64,000 bases of DNA. Origin: Vibrio atypicus (GTDB taxonomy: Bacteria; Pseudomonadota; Gammaproteobacteria; Enterobacterales; Vibrionaceae). Within the stretch, counting starts at the first letter, position 1; every line of letters begins with the position of its first letter. Under the pieces are notes generated by a model, which searched no databases, had not been told where the DNA came from, and saw nothing but the letters and a program-made list of their open reading frames with translations. Positions 18,515-30,684 of the stretch are shown in pieces. The position numbers and the translations under genes are program-made. Where the stretch lies: contig NZ_BLID01000004.1 in assembly GCF_009811315.1 (NCBI RefSeq), positions 1-64,000 on the forward strand, in the 5' to 3' direction.

Positions 18515-18736
18515 ATGGCTACAGGTACAGTAAAATGGTTTAACAACGCCAAGGGATTTGGTTTTATCTGTCCAGAGGGTGACGATGGCGATGTGTTCGC
18601 GCACTACTCCACTATTCAAATGGATGGTTATCGTACTCTGAAAGCAGGCCAACAAGTTAACTTTGAAGTGGAACAAGGTCCAAAAGGTAATCACGCAAGC
18701 GTCGTGACACCAGTGGAAGCTCAATTAGCTAAATAA
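18515..18736 (+). CDS. cspD: Cold-shock-domain protein CspD
   Basis: The 73-residue single cold-shock domain carries RNP1 (KGFGFI, residues 15-20) and RNP2-like VFAHY. The sequence SVVTPVEAQLAK at the end and the STIQMDGYRTLKAGQ block are typical of CspD rather than CspA. CspD binds single-stranded DNA and RNA and inhibits replication in stationary phase. ATG 18515 is chosen over 18506 because the earlier one overlaps the GAGGG ribosome site. Its position next to clpS-clpA, divergent, is conserved in enterobacteria and supports the assignment. Confidence 0.95.
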   Translation: MATGTVKWFNNAKGFGFICPEGDDGDVFAHYSTIQMDGYRTLKAGQQVNFEVEQGPKGNHASVVTPVEAQLAK

Positions 18737-18785
18737 ACCGCTGCCATAGTTTAATGAAATAGATAACAAAGATTACAAGATCAAA

Positions 18786-18807
18786 AAACCCGCCTTTCGG
18801 CGGGTTT
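18786..18807. terminator. Bidirectional terminator cspD / icd
   Basis: The stem AAACCCGCC / GGCGGGTTT has a TTTC loop, with A-run and T-run flanks. The two genes converge here. Confidence 0.85.
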
Positions 18808-18824
18808 ATTTTTATATCGACTCA

Positions 18825-21059
<2,235 letters not shown>

Positions 21060-21338
21060 CTATTGTTCTAACCGGACCAGTGAAAAGGTCCTATGTGTGT
21101 GTCCGCTAACAAGTTATGAATTATCCCCTCACCTGTTGCGATTTGTCCGTCTCTTTTTAATTTTAGTCACCGTTAAGCGACATCCTTGAGAACGATTAGT
21201 TATAATTAAACAAAATTCGGATAATAGTCTATTATCTTGTGCATTAATCCTGTTTTTGGGCGCGCAAATGATAGCTCATTCACGAGTTAGTTAAAACTTT
21301 TACCCACACTTCATTTACATTTTTGCAAGGTAGTTAAC

Positions 21339-22031
21339 ATGTCACCACGCTCACGCAGTGAGTCTACTCACTCGTCTCCGCGTAATAGCCGGTCGGGTTT
21401 TAAACGTCCCTCTTCATCTCAAGGGTTTAAAAAACATTCATCGAAAAACCGTAAAAAAGTCGCTAGCGATAAACCTAAAATTGCGCCTGAAGACCGCAAA
21501 GTGATTGTATTTAACAAGCCTTTCGATGCATTGAGCCAGTTCACAGATGGTGAGGGCAGAAAAACGCTGGCTGACTTCATCCCTGTTAAAGATGTTTATG
21601 CAGCAGGAAGACTGGATCGTGACAGCGAAGGCTTAATGATTTTGACCAATGATGGCATCTTACAAGCTAAGCTAACTCAACCTAAATCGAAATCACCAAA
21701 GACTTATTGGGTTCAGGTTGATGGCACGCCAACGGATTCAGATTTAGACAAGCTACGCAAAGGCGTCGAGCTTAAAGATGGCATGACGCTCCCTGCTAAA
21801 GTCGAAGTAATGGAAACGCCAGAAGTTTGGGAACGTAACCCGCCTGTTCGTTTTAGGGCCAACATCCCAACCACATGGCTTGCGATTACGATTATTGAAG
21901 GGCGTAACCGTCAAGTACGTCGTATGACAGCCAATATCGGCTTCCCTACGCTGCGCTTAATTCGATACTCGATGGGTGATGTGACGTTAGGTGATTTGCA
22001 GCCAGGTGAATGGAAAGAGATTAAGCTGTAG
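21339..22031 (+). CDS. rluE: 23S rRNA pseudouridine(2457) synthase RluE
   Basis: The 230-residue member of the RsuA/RluE family isomerises U2457 of 23S rRNA. The catalytic motif AAGRLDRDSEGLMILTNDG is near residues 85-103 with the nucleophilic aspartate in RLDRD, and the closing block EGRNRQVRRMTANIGFPTLR is near 186. The first 45 residues form a basic, serine-rich extension (many K/R, SPRSRSES) that should help RNA binding and lacks an S4 domain, as in RluE. It is divergent from icd. Confidence 0.93.
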   Translation: MSPRSRSESTHSSPRNSRSGFKRPSSSQGFKKHSSKNRKKVASDKPKIAPEDRKVIVFNKPFDALSQFTDGEGRKTLADFIPVKDVYAAGRLDRDSEGLMILTNDGILQAKLTQPKSKSPKTYWVQVDGTPTDSDLDKLRKGVELKDGMTLPAKVEVMETPEVWERNPPVRFRANIPTTWLAITIIEGRNRQVRRMTANIGFPTLRLIRYSMGDVTLGDLQPGEWKEIKL

Positions 22032-22137
22032 CGGGTCGAAAAGCTATAGAGATTCCCTACTCATTCCTTATTATTCTATCGAATGACGAATCTGAACTCA
22101 CTCCCATCCCTCCTTTTATCAAAGACTCCAAATACAA

Positions 22138-22165
22138 AAAAGCCGCTTCACTTGAAGCGGCTTTT
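22138..22165. terminator. Bidirectional terminator rluE / aspS
   Basis: The 12-bp perfect stem AAAAGCCGCTTC / GAAGCGGCTTTT has a 4-base loop and lies between convergent genes. Confidence 0.9.
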
Positions 22166-22188
22166 GCTATTCAGTCGGAAAGATAAGA

Positions 22189-23967
22189 TTACTCTTCTTC
22201 TTTCTTCTCTGCTGCCTTAACTGCAATCGCTAACTCTTCAAGTGATGCTGGGTTAGCAAGGCTTGGAGCGTCTGTTAGTAGACAAGAAGCGTTTGTCGTT
22301 TTAGGGAATGCGATTACGTCACGGATGTTCTCTGTACCACAAAGTAACATTACTAGACGGTCAAGACCGAATGCAAGACCTGCGTGCGGCGGTGTACCGA
22401 ACTTAAGCGCGTCTAGTAGGAAACCAAACTTCGCTTGCTGCTCGTCAGCTTCAATACCTAGGATATCGAATACTGCAGACTGCATTTCCGCATTGTGGAT
22501 ACGCACAGAACCGCCGCCCACTTCGTAACCATTTAGAACCATGTCGTATGCATTTGAATTAGCCGCTGCTGGGTTCGCTTTTAGCTCTTCCGCGTTCACA
22601 CCTAGTGGTGATGTGAATGGGTGGTGCATTGCGTGTAGGTTACCTTCGTCGTCTTCTTCAAACATTGGGAAGTCAACAACCCATAGTGGCGCCCATGCAC
22701 TTTCGTTAGTTAGCTCAAGGTCAGTACCTAGCTTCAGACGTAGTGCGCCTAGGGCTTCAGAAACTGTGTTCGCTTTGTCTGCGCCAAATAGGATGATGTC
22801 ACCAGACTCAGCTTGAGTACGATCTAGAATGCCATTGATTACGTCTTCGTTTAGGAACTTAGCGACTGGAGACTGGATACCTTCCATGCCTGCAGCACGA
22901 TCGTTAACCTTCATCCAAGCTAGGCCTTTCGCACCGTAGATACCAACGAACTCACCGTAGCTGTCGATTTGCTTACGAGTTAGCTTAGCGCCACCTGGTA
23001 CACGGATAACTGCAACGCGACCTTTCTCGTCGTTAGCTGGGCCAGAGAATACTTTGAACTCAACGTCTTTTACTAAATCAGCAACGTCTACTAGCTCTAG
23101 TGGGTTACGTAGATCAGGCTTGTCACTACCGAAACGACGCATCGCTTCAGAGAATGGCATCACTGGGAATTCACCTAGGTCAACGCTTAGTAGCTCCTGC
23201 CACATATCGCGAACCATTTTTTCAGTCGTTGCACGAACTTGATCAGCCGTCATGAATGACGTTTCGATATCGATCTGAGTGAATTCAGGTTGACGGTCAG
23301 CACGCAAGTCTTCATCACGGAAACACTTAACGATTTGGTAGTAACGGTCAAAACCAGACATCATTAACAGCTGTTTAAATAGCTGTGGAGATTGAGGAAG
23401 TGCGTAGAAGCTACCTTTGTGAACACGGCTTGGTACTAGGTAATCACGAGCGCCTTCTGGCGTTGCTTTTGTTAGTACTGGCGTTTCGATATCTAGGAAG
23501 CCATTGTCATCAAGGAAACGACGAACGAAGCTAGACGCTTTAGCACGTAGCTTAATACGATCACTCATTTCAGGGCGACGTAGATCTAGGTAACGGTATT
23601 TTAAACGCTGCTCTTCTGAGTTCTTTTGGTTGAAGTCAAGCGGAAGAACGTCTGAGCGGTTGATGATCTCAAGGCCTTTCGCGATGATTTCAACTTCACC
23701 CGTTGCCATGTCTTTGTTTACTTGGCTATCTGGACGAACGCGTACTTCACCTGTCAGTTTGATACAAAACTCATTACGAAGCGTGTTAGCGATTTCATAC
23801 GCGTCTGCCATATCTGGATCGACAACTACCTGAACAACGCCTTCACGATCTCGCATATCGATGAAAATAAGACCGCCTAAATCACGGCGACGGTTAACCC
23901 AGCCGCAAAGTTCTACAGTTTGTCCTGCAAGGGACTTGTTCAGGTGACCACAGTAATGGGTACGCAT
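22189..23967 (-). CDS. aspS: Aspartyl-tRNA synthetase
   Basis: The 592-residue class II synthetase charges tRNA-Asp. It has an N-terminal OB-fold anticodon-binding domain ([20 protein letters not shown] near residue 21), the catalytic core with [20 protein letters not shown] (motif 2 region, near 217) and motif 3 [13 protein letters not shown] near 531, and the bacterial GAD insertion in the middle. The C-terminal tail is charged ([11 protein letters not shown]). It is the first of a conserved run in which a DUF72 gene and cmoAB follow on the other strand, as around E. coli aspS. Confidence 0.97.
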   Translation of the reverse strand: MRTHYCGHLNKSLAGQTVELCGWVNRRRDLGGLIFIDMRDREGVVQVVVDPDMADAYEIANTLRNEFCIKLTGEVRVRPDSQVNKDMATGEVEIIAKGLEIINRSDVLPLDFNQKNSEEQRLKYRYLDLRRPEMSDRIKLRAKASSFVRRFLDDNGFLDIETPVLTKATPEGARDYLVPSRVHKGSFYALPQSPQLFKQLLMMSGFDRYYQIVKCFRDEDLRADRQPEFTQIDIETSFMTADQVRATTEKMVRDMWQELLSVDLGEFPVMPFSEAMRRFGSDKPDLRNPLELVDVADLVKDVEFKVFSGPANDEKGRVAVIRVPGGAKLTRKQIDSYGEFVGIYGAKGLAWMKVNDRAAGMEGIQSPVAKFLNEDVINGILDRTQAESGDIILFGADKANTVSEALGALRLKLGTDLELTNESAWAPLWVVDFPMFEEDDEGNLHAMHHPFTSPLGVNAEELKANPAAANSNAYDMVLNGYEVGGGSVRIHNAEMQSAVFDILGIEADEQQAKFGFLLDALKFGTPPHAGLAFGLDRLVMLLCGTENIRDVIAFPKTTNASCLLTDAPSLANPASLEELAIAVKAAEKKEEE

Positions 23968-24243
23968 AATGAATTTCCCAATCTCTTAAAATTTGTTGAT
24001 TACTATCTATCGGTGATAACGTTACCGATAGAGCAAAGTTCCATTTATACGCTGAAAGTCGCTTTAGATCGACTACCCAACGTACAATTTATTGCGATTT
24101 ACAATCTATTGATGCTTTTTACACCAACTAAGGCGTAAAACAGCAGCAATATGAAAAAATTGGCGCTGATTATAGCCCTATTTGGGGGGATTCGGCAAAA
24201 CTCTCATCAACGAAAAATTACAGACAAATTGTTATTTGAGATT

Positions 24244-25110
24244 ATGGACGATTTACCACTAAGACTCGGCCTGACCATGTGGTCACATAACAACTGGCAA
24301 CAGACATTTTATGGAAGCGGAACCAAGCCTGCTGAAAGGTTAGAGAAGTACGCTCAGGTATTTCACACCGTTGAAGGCAATACCACGTTTTACGCCACAC
24401 CTAACCAGAGCACAGTGAATAACTGGAAAGCAGCGACTGACGACAATTTTCGCTTTACATTTAAACTGCCGAAAGCCATCACCCACCAGCAGATGTTGCG
24501 AGCTAGTCAAGCCCAATTAAAAGAGTTCATGCAGATCATGGAGCCTTTACATGAACGAATAGGTCAGTGGACCATTCAACTGCCTGCTGCATTTGGCCCG
24601 GAGCATTTAGAGCAACTGAAACAGTTTTGTACCCTTTTCCCACCAAGCTTCCCTATTGGTGTCGAGGTTCGCCATCCGGCCTTTTTTGCTAAAGGTGAAG
24701 CAGAAAAACAGCTCAATCAGTGGTTAGTGGAAAAAGGTTATGACCGCATCATTATGGATAGCCGGCCCGTGTTTGCTGCAGCCCCAGATAATGAAGCCAT
24801 TATTGATGCGCAGCAGAAGAAACCTCGCGTTCCAGTGCACGCAATTGCGACAGCGAAAACGCCTATGATCAGATTCATTGGCCACCCCACCGAATCAGAA
24901 AACTACGACTGGTTCACGCCTTGGCTGACAAAATTGCCGCAGTGGATAAACGAAGGCAAGCAACCTTATGTCATGATTCATACGGCCGATAATATCGTTG
25001 CCCCTGAGCTTGCAGCGAATCTATATAAGCAGTTGCAAGAAAAGATAAAATTACCAAATCTAAATTCATTCCCAGCAAACAACGGTAATGCGCAAATACA
25101 GATGTTTTAA
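24244..25110 (+). CDS. DUF72 / YecE-like protein
   Basis: The protein of about 288 residues is predicted as a TIM-barrel-like DUF72 family member. It opens LRLGLTMWSHNNWQQTFYG, the typical family start, and has VEGNTTFYATPN near residue 41 and the FPIGVEVRHPAFF block near 139. The function is unknown. I place the start at ATG 24244 because the family begins just there; the longer frame from 24151 adds 31 residues with no match, though 24244 has only a weak ribosome site. It sits between aspS and cmoA as yecE does in E. coli. Confidence 0.8.
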   Translation: MDDLPLRLGLTMWSHNNWQQTFYGSGTKPAERLEKYAQVFHTVEGNTTFYATPNQSTVNNWKAATDDNFRFTFKLPKAITHQQMLRASQAQLKEFMQIMEPLHERIGQWTIQLPAAFGPEHLEQLKQFCTLFPPSFPIGVEVRHPAFFAKGEAEKQLNQWLVEKGYDRIIMDSRPVFAAAPDNEAIIDAQQKKPRVPVHAIATAKTPMIRFIGHPTESENYDWFTPWLTKLPQWINEGKQPYVMIHTADNIVAPELAANLYKQLQEKIKLPNLNSFPANNGNAQIQMF

Positions 25111-25225
25111 GTGAAGAAAACGAACAGTTAGGTTTAACACATGACACAGACTCGAATTTCTCATAAAATACGCGCCTTTTTAATGTCTGTAGACTTCGCA
25201 AAGCCTAACCGCTTGTGCACTGTGA

Positions 25226-25972
<747 letters not shown>

Positions 25973-26061
25973 GGTTCGCGATACTGCTCGCTCTCATTGA
26001 GAAGTCATTCTCCTAGGGAAAGACTATTTTAACTTTTACACCATCAAATCAGTGAAAAACT

Positions 26062-27033
26062 ATGTTTAACTTTGCTAATTTTTATCAGTTGATTGCCCAA
26101 GACACCAGACTTCAGCCTTGGCTAAATGTATTACCTCAACAGCTAACCGATTGGCAAAACGCTGAACATGGCGATTTCGGCCGTTGGTTAAAAGCACTTA
26201 ACAAAATCCCTCAAGGTTCACCAGACCAGGTTGATCTAAAAAACTCAGTTACTTTGAGTAATGACACCCCTTTCCACCAAGGCGAGCTGAAAAAGCTAGA
26301 GAGTCTACTTCGAACTTTCCACCCTTGGCGTAAAGGTCCATACACAGTACATGGCATTCATATCGACACAGAATGGCGCAGTGACTGGAAATGGGATCGC
26401 GTATTACCCCACATTTCACCATTAAAAAACCGCAGTGTATTAGATGTGGGTTGTGGCAACGGTTACCACATGTGGCGCATGCTTGGAGAAGGTGCTCGTT
26501 TGTGTGTGGGTATTGATCCTTCCCACTTGTTCCTTATTCAATTTGAAGCAATTCGTAAACTGATGGGCGATGACCAACGCGCCCACTTGCTGCCACTGGG
26601 TATTGAGCAACTACCAAAATTAGAAGCTTATGACACCGTATTCAGCATGGGTGTGCTTTACCATCGCCGCTCTCCACTGGATCATTTGATTCAATTAAAA
26701 GACCAACTTGTGTCTGGCGGTGAACTGGTACTCGAAACCCTTGTGATTGAAGGCGACGAAACATCGGTATTAGTGCCTGTTGACCGCTATGCGCAAATGC
26801 GCAATGTCTACTTCTTCCCTTCAGCTAAAGCGCTCAAGGTATGGCTAGAGCAAGTCGGCTTCACAGACGTGCGAATTGTCGATGAGAACGTGACAAGCAT
26901 CGGCGAACAGCGCACAACTGAGTGGATGACACATAACTCGTTACCAGATTACCTAGATCCGAACGATCCAACAAAAACCGTTGAAGGACACCCTGCTCCA
27001 CGCCGTGCTGTGCTGGTTGCAACAAAACCTTAA
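26062..27033 (+). CDS. cmoB: tRNA U34 carboxymethyltransferase CmoB
   Basis: The 323-residue enzyme transfers the carboxymethyl group from carboxy-SAM to 5-hydroxyuridine 34 of tRNA. The SAM-type binding motif [20 protein letters not shown] is near residue 124, with [14 protein letters not shown] after it and [16 protein letters not shown] near 193. The N-terminal third is the CmoB-specific domain. It is read with cmoA and is followed by a hairpin terminator about 95 bp after the stop codon. Confidence 0.96.
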   Translation: MFNFANFYQLIAQDTRLQPWLNVLPQQLTDWQNAEHGDFGRWLKALNKIPQGSPDQVDLKNSVTLSNDTPFHQGELKKLESLLRTFHPWRKGPYTVHGIHIDTEWRSDWKWDRVLPHISPLKNRSVLDVGCGNGYHMWRMLGEGARLCVGIDPSHLFLIQFEAIRKLMGDDQRAHLLPLGIEQLPKLEAYDTVFSMGVLYHRRSPLDHLIQLKDQLVSGGELVLETLVIEGDETSVLVPVDRYAQMRNVYFFPSAKALKVWLEQVGFTDVRIVDENVTSIGEQRTTEWMTHNSLPDYLDPNDPTKTVEGHPAPRRAVLVATKP

Positions 27034-27127
27034 ACGTGACTTGTTATATCGGCAGATGATTTGACAAAGAGCTAACCTTTCGCCAAACGATAGCAGGTAA
27101 CCTCTTCACGAATCTTTATTGTTAAGT

Positions 27128-27152
27128 AAGGGTGCTCAGCGCCCTTATTTTT
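27128..27152 (+). terminator. Terminator after cmoB
   Basis: The stem AAGGGTGC / GCGCCCTT contains one G-T pair and has a TCA loop. It is followed by ATTTTTTA on the plus strand. Confidence 0.7.
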
Positions 27153-27274
27153 TATGCGCTCTGTCACCAATCCTTACTCTATGAGAACAATGTCTCGCGT
27201 GTAAGCTGTGAGTGATCTAAATTATGCGCTAAACTCCTTATTTATAACTATTTTAAACACTCTCAGGTTTATTC

Positions 27275-28018
27275 ATGCTAACCAGATTGACTCCCGTTGT
27301 TGCTATAGTCTTGCTTTCAGGCTGCACGCTGACAAAAGGCGAGCAGTACCACAATGAAACTCTCGCAGCGATTCAAGCTTCAGAATCAAACTTCTCAACT
27401 CAGATTGAGAATTTAAATCTTCAACTCAGTAACCAAACCGATTATATCGAGAGCCTAGAATCTCAGTTAGAAACGCTCGATAAGGAACTGAACACATTCA
27501 AAAAAGAGATAATGGCTGAGGTTAAGATTAAAAACGAACCTGTTGTTATCCCTGCGCCAGCCCCTATCCAACCTACACCAAGCCACCAAATTGTGCTTGG
27601 TGAAGTAGAAAAAGTAACGATTGATGCCATCAAACAGACCTTTGATGCTCGTGTCGATACCGGTGCTGCTACTTCTTCACTCAACGCGGTTGATATCGAA
27701 GAATTCGAGCGCAACGGTAAAAACTGGGTGAGATTCCACCTATCTGATGGTGATAGACCACTTACCGATCAAAACTGGATTGAATCGCCAATTATTCGTT
27801 ACGTAAAAATTCGCCAATCGACTAATGAAGAAGTCGAGCGACGTGCAGTCGTCGAGCTTTGGGTGAAATTAGGTAGTATCCACGAGAAAGCGCAATTCAC
27901 CTTGGCTGACCGTTCTCAGATGAGCCACCCTGTTCTTCTTGGTCGTGAGTTCATTCGTGATATTGCAATGGTCGATGTAAGCAAGAAATACATCCATACG
28001 GAAGCCAACAAAAAATAA
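27275..28018 (+). CDS. Lipoprotein with retropepsin-like 'ATP-dependent zinc protease' domain
   Basis: The 247-residue envelope lipoprotein has a signal peptide with lipobox LLSGC (lipidated Cys17), a coiled-coil region of about residues 35-85 and a proline-rich linker (VIPAPAPIQPTPS). The C-terminal domain belongs to the DUF785 family that databases call ATP-dependent zinc protease. I see no ATP-binding site. The strand with DTGA at 128-131 followed by ATSSLNA and the later VLLGREFIRD are the pattern of pepsin-like aspartic peptidases. It starts a three-gene operon with a pseudo-transglutaminase membrane protein 10 bp downstream and an ATP-grasp ligase after it. Residue 18 (Thr) does not suggest inner-membrane retention. 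Confidence 0.8.
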   Translation: MLTRLTPVVAIVLLSGCTLTKGEQYHNETLAAIQASESNFSTQIENLNLQLSNQTDYIESLESQLETLDKELNTFKKEIMAEVKIKNEPVVIPAPAPIQPTPSHQIVLGEVEKVTIDAIKQTFDARVDTGAATSSLNAVDIEEFERNGKNWVRFHLSDGDRPLTDQNWIESPIIRYVKIRQSTNEEVERRAVVELWVKLGSIHEKAQFTLADRSQMSHPVLLGREFIRDIAMVDVSKKYIHTEANKK

Positions 28019-28028
28019 TAGGTAGCTT

Positions 28029-29534
28029 ATGACATCTAAAGTCCCATTTTACATATCAGTCGCGCTACTCATCCTAGCTGGTATCGTATTAAGTATTTTC
28101 CGTCACCAAACTTATGGCGTTCCTTGGACTCCAGGAGAAACACGCCAAGTTTGGGATATTGAGGCCCGCGTTGAGTTTAACGCTCAAAACAAACCGGTAA
28201 AAGCATCACTCGCTGCACCTCACACTCAAAATGGTTTCACTCTTATTGATGAATCTTCTTCATCTCCAGGTTACGGCGTTTCTTATGTTAATACCGAATC
28301 TGGTCGCCGCGCAGAATGGTCTATTCGTAGTGCAACCGGCGCACAAACCATTTACTACAAGGCTCAATTCCTTGTTGATCCTCAAGCCAAAGTGGAAGCT
28401 ATCCCTCCTACCGGTGAAATCACTAAACCAACTTTTGATGGTCCAACCGAAGCGGCTGCTATCGCCCTAATTGAGCGAGCGAATCAGCGTTCTGCAGATG
28501 ATGTCACTTTCACTCGCGAGCTTATTAAAACCATCAACGATAGTGAAAGCCAAAATGCCTCTCTGATTCTCAACAAGATGACTAAGGTTGAAGCCGTCAA
28601 CAAAATGCTGGCTTACGCTCAAGTTCCTGGCAAAGTCGTTGGCGTGATTGAACTTGAAGATGGCCGCCGTCGCCAAACTATTCAACACATGAACCAAGTT
28701 TGGGATGGTAAACAGTGGGTACTCTTCAATCCAACTAACCCAGAACAAGTTATTGCAGAAAACATTCTGGTTTGGGATGAATCAAACGTTTCTTTGCTGG
28801 ATCTGATGGGTGGCCAAAACAGCCAAGTACACTTCTCGATGATTGCGCAAGAGGTTTCGCCTCAGCAAGCGACCAACGATAAAGTGACTGCCGATAATCT
28901 TATCAACTTCTCGATTCATAGCTTGCCTCTAGAAGAGCAAGCGATGTTTAAAACCATCATGCTTATCCCAATCGGTGCTCTAATCGTGGTATTCCTGCGT
29001 GTGATCATTGGTTTAAAAACATCAGGTACTTTCATGCCAGTACTGATTGCTGTTGCCTTTGTACAAACGCAGCTAGTGACAGGTATTGTCGGTTTCCTAC
29101 TGATTGTGGGTACGGGCTTGGTGATTCGAAGCTATCTATCGAGGCTTAACTTACTGCTCGTCGCACGAATTTCAGCAGTGATCATTACCGTTATTATGAT
29201 CATCTCTGTCTTTACTGTAGTGGCATTTAAGATTGGATTAACGGAAGGTTTATCGATCACTTTCTTCCCGATGATCATCTTGTCATGGACTATCGAACGT
29301 ATGTCGATTCTATGGGAAGAGGAAGGAGCGAAAGAGGTAGTACTGCAAGGTGGTGGCTCACTACTGACGGCGGTTCTGGTTTACCTAGCCATGACAAACC
29401 CATTTATTCAGCACCTAACGTTTAACTTTATTGGTCTGCAACTTATCGTATTAGGCGGCATTCTACTACTTGGTACCTACACAGGTTACCGTTTAACAGA
29501 GCTGCGCCGCTTTAAGCCACTTGCGGAGGACTAA
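28029..29534 (+). CDS. Inactive transglutaminase fused to a multi-pass membrane domain
   Basis: The 501-residue protein has one N-terminal membrane helix (residues 7-25), then a domain to about residue 300, then about seven hydrophobic helices (residues 310-490). The middle part has the end of a transglutaminase fold: AQVPGKVVGVIELEDG, QHMNQVWDGKQWVLFNPT. His220 stands where the catalytic His should, the catalytic Asp position reads Asn234, and the whole protein has no cysteine, so no thiol chemistry is possible. It probably binds a peptide or acts as a sensor. Orientation (domain periplasmic) is inferred from the two flanking hydrophobic regions. It is the middle gene of the operon, 2 bp before the ATP-grasp gene. 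Confidence 0.85.
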   Translation: MTSKVPFYISVALLILAGIVLSIFRHQTYGVPWTPGETRQVWDIEARVEFNAQNKPVKASLAAPHTQNGFTLIDESSSSPGYGVSYVNTESGRRAEWSIRSATGAQTIYYKAQFLVDPQAKVEAIPPTGEITKPTFDGPTEAAAIALIERANQRSADDVTFTRELIKTINDSESQNASLILNKMTKVEAVNKMLAYAQVPGKVVGVIELEDGRRRQTIQHMNQVWDGKQWVLFNPTNPEQVIAENILVWDESNVSLLDLMGGQNSQVHFSMIAQEVSPQQATNDKVTADNLINFSIHSLPLEEQAMFKTIMLIPIGALIVVFLRVIIGLKTSGTFMPVLIAVAFVQTQLVTGIVGFLLIVGTGLVIRSYLSRLNLLLVARISAVIITVIMIISVFTVVAFKIGLTEGLSITFFPMIILSWTIERMSILWEEEGAKEVVLQGGGSLLTAVLVYLAMTNPFIQHLTFNFIGLQLIVLGGILLLGTYTGYRLTELRRFKPLAED

Positions 29535-29536
29535 AC

Positions 29537-30517
29537 ATGTTTTCACGTTTTACCTCTCAATTTACATCGCCGGGTAAGCTGCGCCATAAGGGTATTATGG
29601 GCATGAACCAACGTAACCACAGTTACATTGGCCGCTATAATGATCGCTCTAAATATCCGTTGGTGGATGATAAGTTAAAAACCAAAATCATTGCCGAAGC
29701 TGCAGGGGCAACTGTCCCTGCCCTTATTGGGGTGATCCATAACCAAGCCGAAGTTAAAACCATTCACAACATGGTAAAAGATTGGCCTGGTTTCGTGATC
29801 AAGCCAGCACAAGGTAGTGGCGGTAAAGGTATTTTGGTCATTACCTCTCACAAAGATGGGGTCTATACCAAACCTTCAGGCTCGACCATCAACCAAGAAG
29901 ATGTGGAACGCCATATCAGTAATGCACTGGCAGGTTTGTTTTCACTTGGTGGTAAGAATGACGTGGCCGTGGTTGAAAACTTAATTAAGTTCGACGACTG
30001 TTTTGATGGCTTCAGTTATGAAGGCGTGCCAGATGTGCGGATTATCGTATTTAAGGGCTACCCTGTGATGGCGATGATGCGTTGCTCAACCTCAGCCTCT
30101 GATGGTAAAGCTAACTTGCACCAAGGTGCGGTCGGTGTTGGCCTTGATATCGCGACGGGCAAAGCAATACGTGCGGTTCAATATGACCAACCGATTACTC
30201 ATCACCCAGATACCGACAAAGATCTGTCAACTCTTCAAGTTCCACATTGGGAGCGCTTACTGGTGTTGGCCTCTAGCGCTTGGGAAATGACAGGTTTGGG
30301 CTATATGGGTACCGATATGGTATTGGATAAAGAAGAAGGCCCAATGGTACTAGAACTAAATGCTCGTCCTGGTTTAGCAATTCAGATCGCTAACGGCGCA
30401 GGTTTACTACCAAGACTTCACCATATTGAAGGCTTAGGTATGCCAGCCAACTACCCGACGCCTGAAGAGCGTGTCGCTTACGCAGCTAAGCAGTTTGGTA
30501 GCCAAGCTCAGTTTTAA
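29537..30517 (+). CDS. RimK-like ATP-grasp ligase (alpha-L-glutamate ligase-like)
   Basis: The 326-residue cytosolic ATP-grasp enzyme has nucleotide-binding lysine loop FVIKPAQGSGGKGILVI near residue 91, the central strand DVRIIVFKGYPVMAMMRC near 175 and the metal-binding ending MVLELNARPGLAIQIANG near 271. RimK relatives add glutamate or other amino acids to protein or small-molecule ends. The substrate here is unknown. It starts 2 bp after the pseudo-transglutaminase gene, so the two products are likely coupled. A strong hairpin follows 20 bp after the stop. The set protease-like lipoprotein / inactive transglutaminase / ATP-grasp recurs in proteobacteria, by my memory of database names. 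Confidence 0.88.
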   Translation: MFSRFTSQFTSPGKLRHKGIMGMNQRNHSYIGRYNDRSKYPLVDDKLKTKIIAEAAGATVPALIGVIHNQAEVKTIHNMVKDWPGFVIKPAQGSGGKGILVITSHKDGVYTKPSGSTINQEDVERHISNALAGLFSLGGKNDVAVVENLIKFDDCFDGFSYEGVPDVRIIVFKGYPVMAMMRCSTSASDGKANLHQGAVGVGLDIATGKAIRAVQYDQPITHHPDTDKDLSTLQVPHWERLLVLASSAWEMTGLGYMGTDMVLDKEEGPMVLELNARPGLAIQIANGAGLLPRLHHIEGLGMPANYPTPEERVAYAAKQFGSQAQF

Positions 30518-30536
30518 ACTTGCATTCAACAGACAA

Positions 30537-30565
30537 AGCCCCGCATGCTGATGTGGGGCTTTTTT
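30537..30565 (+). terminator. Terminator of the ATP-grasp operon
   Basis: The 10-bp stem AGCCCCGCAT / ATGTGGGGCT (one G-T pair) has a GCTG loop. It is followed by TTTTTAT. Confidence 0.85.
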
Positions 30566-30641
30566 ATATTCTCTGTCTTGTTCCGGGTAACGATGCCCGT
30601 CACTTCTGACATGTCAGGTTTGAGTCAGTGAGCAGATACAA

Positions 30642-30668
30642 AAAAGCCTGGTAATTAACCAGGCTTTT
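30642..30668 (-). terminator. Terminator of the muk operon
   Basis: The 11-bp stem AAAAGCCTGGT / ACCAGGCTTTT has an AATTA loop. On the minus strand it is followed by a T-run. It lies 16 bp past the mukB stop. Confidence 0.85.
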
Positions 30669-30684
30669 CCAATATGAAGCTATG

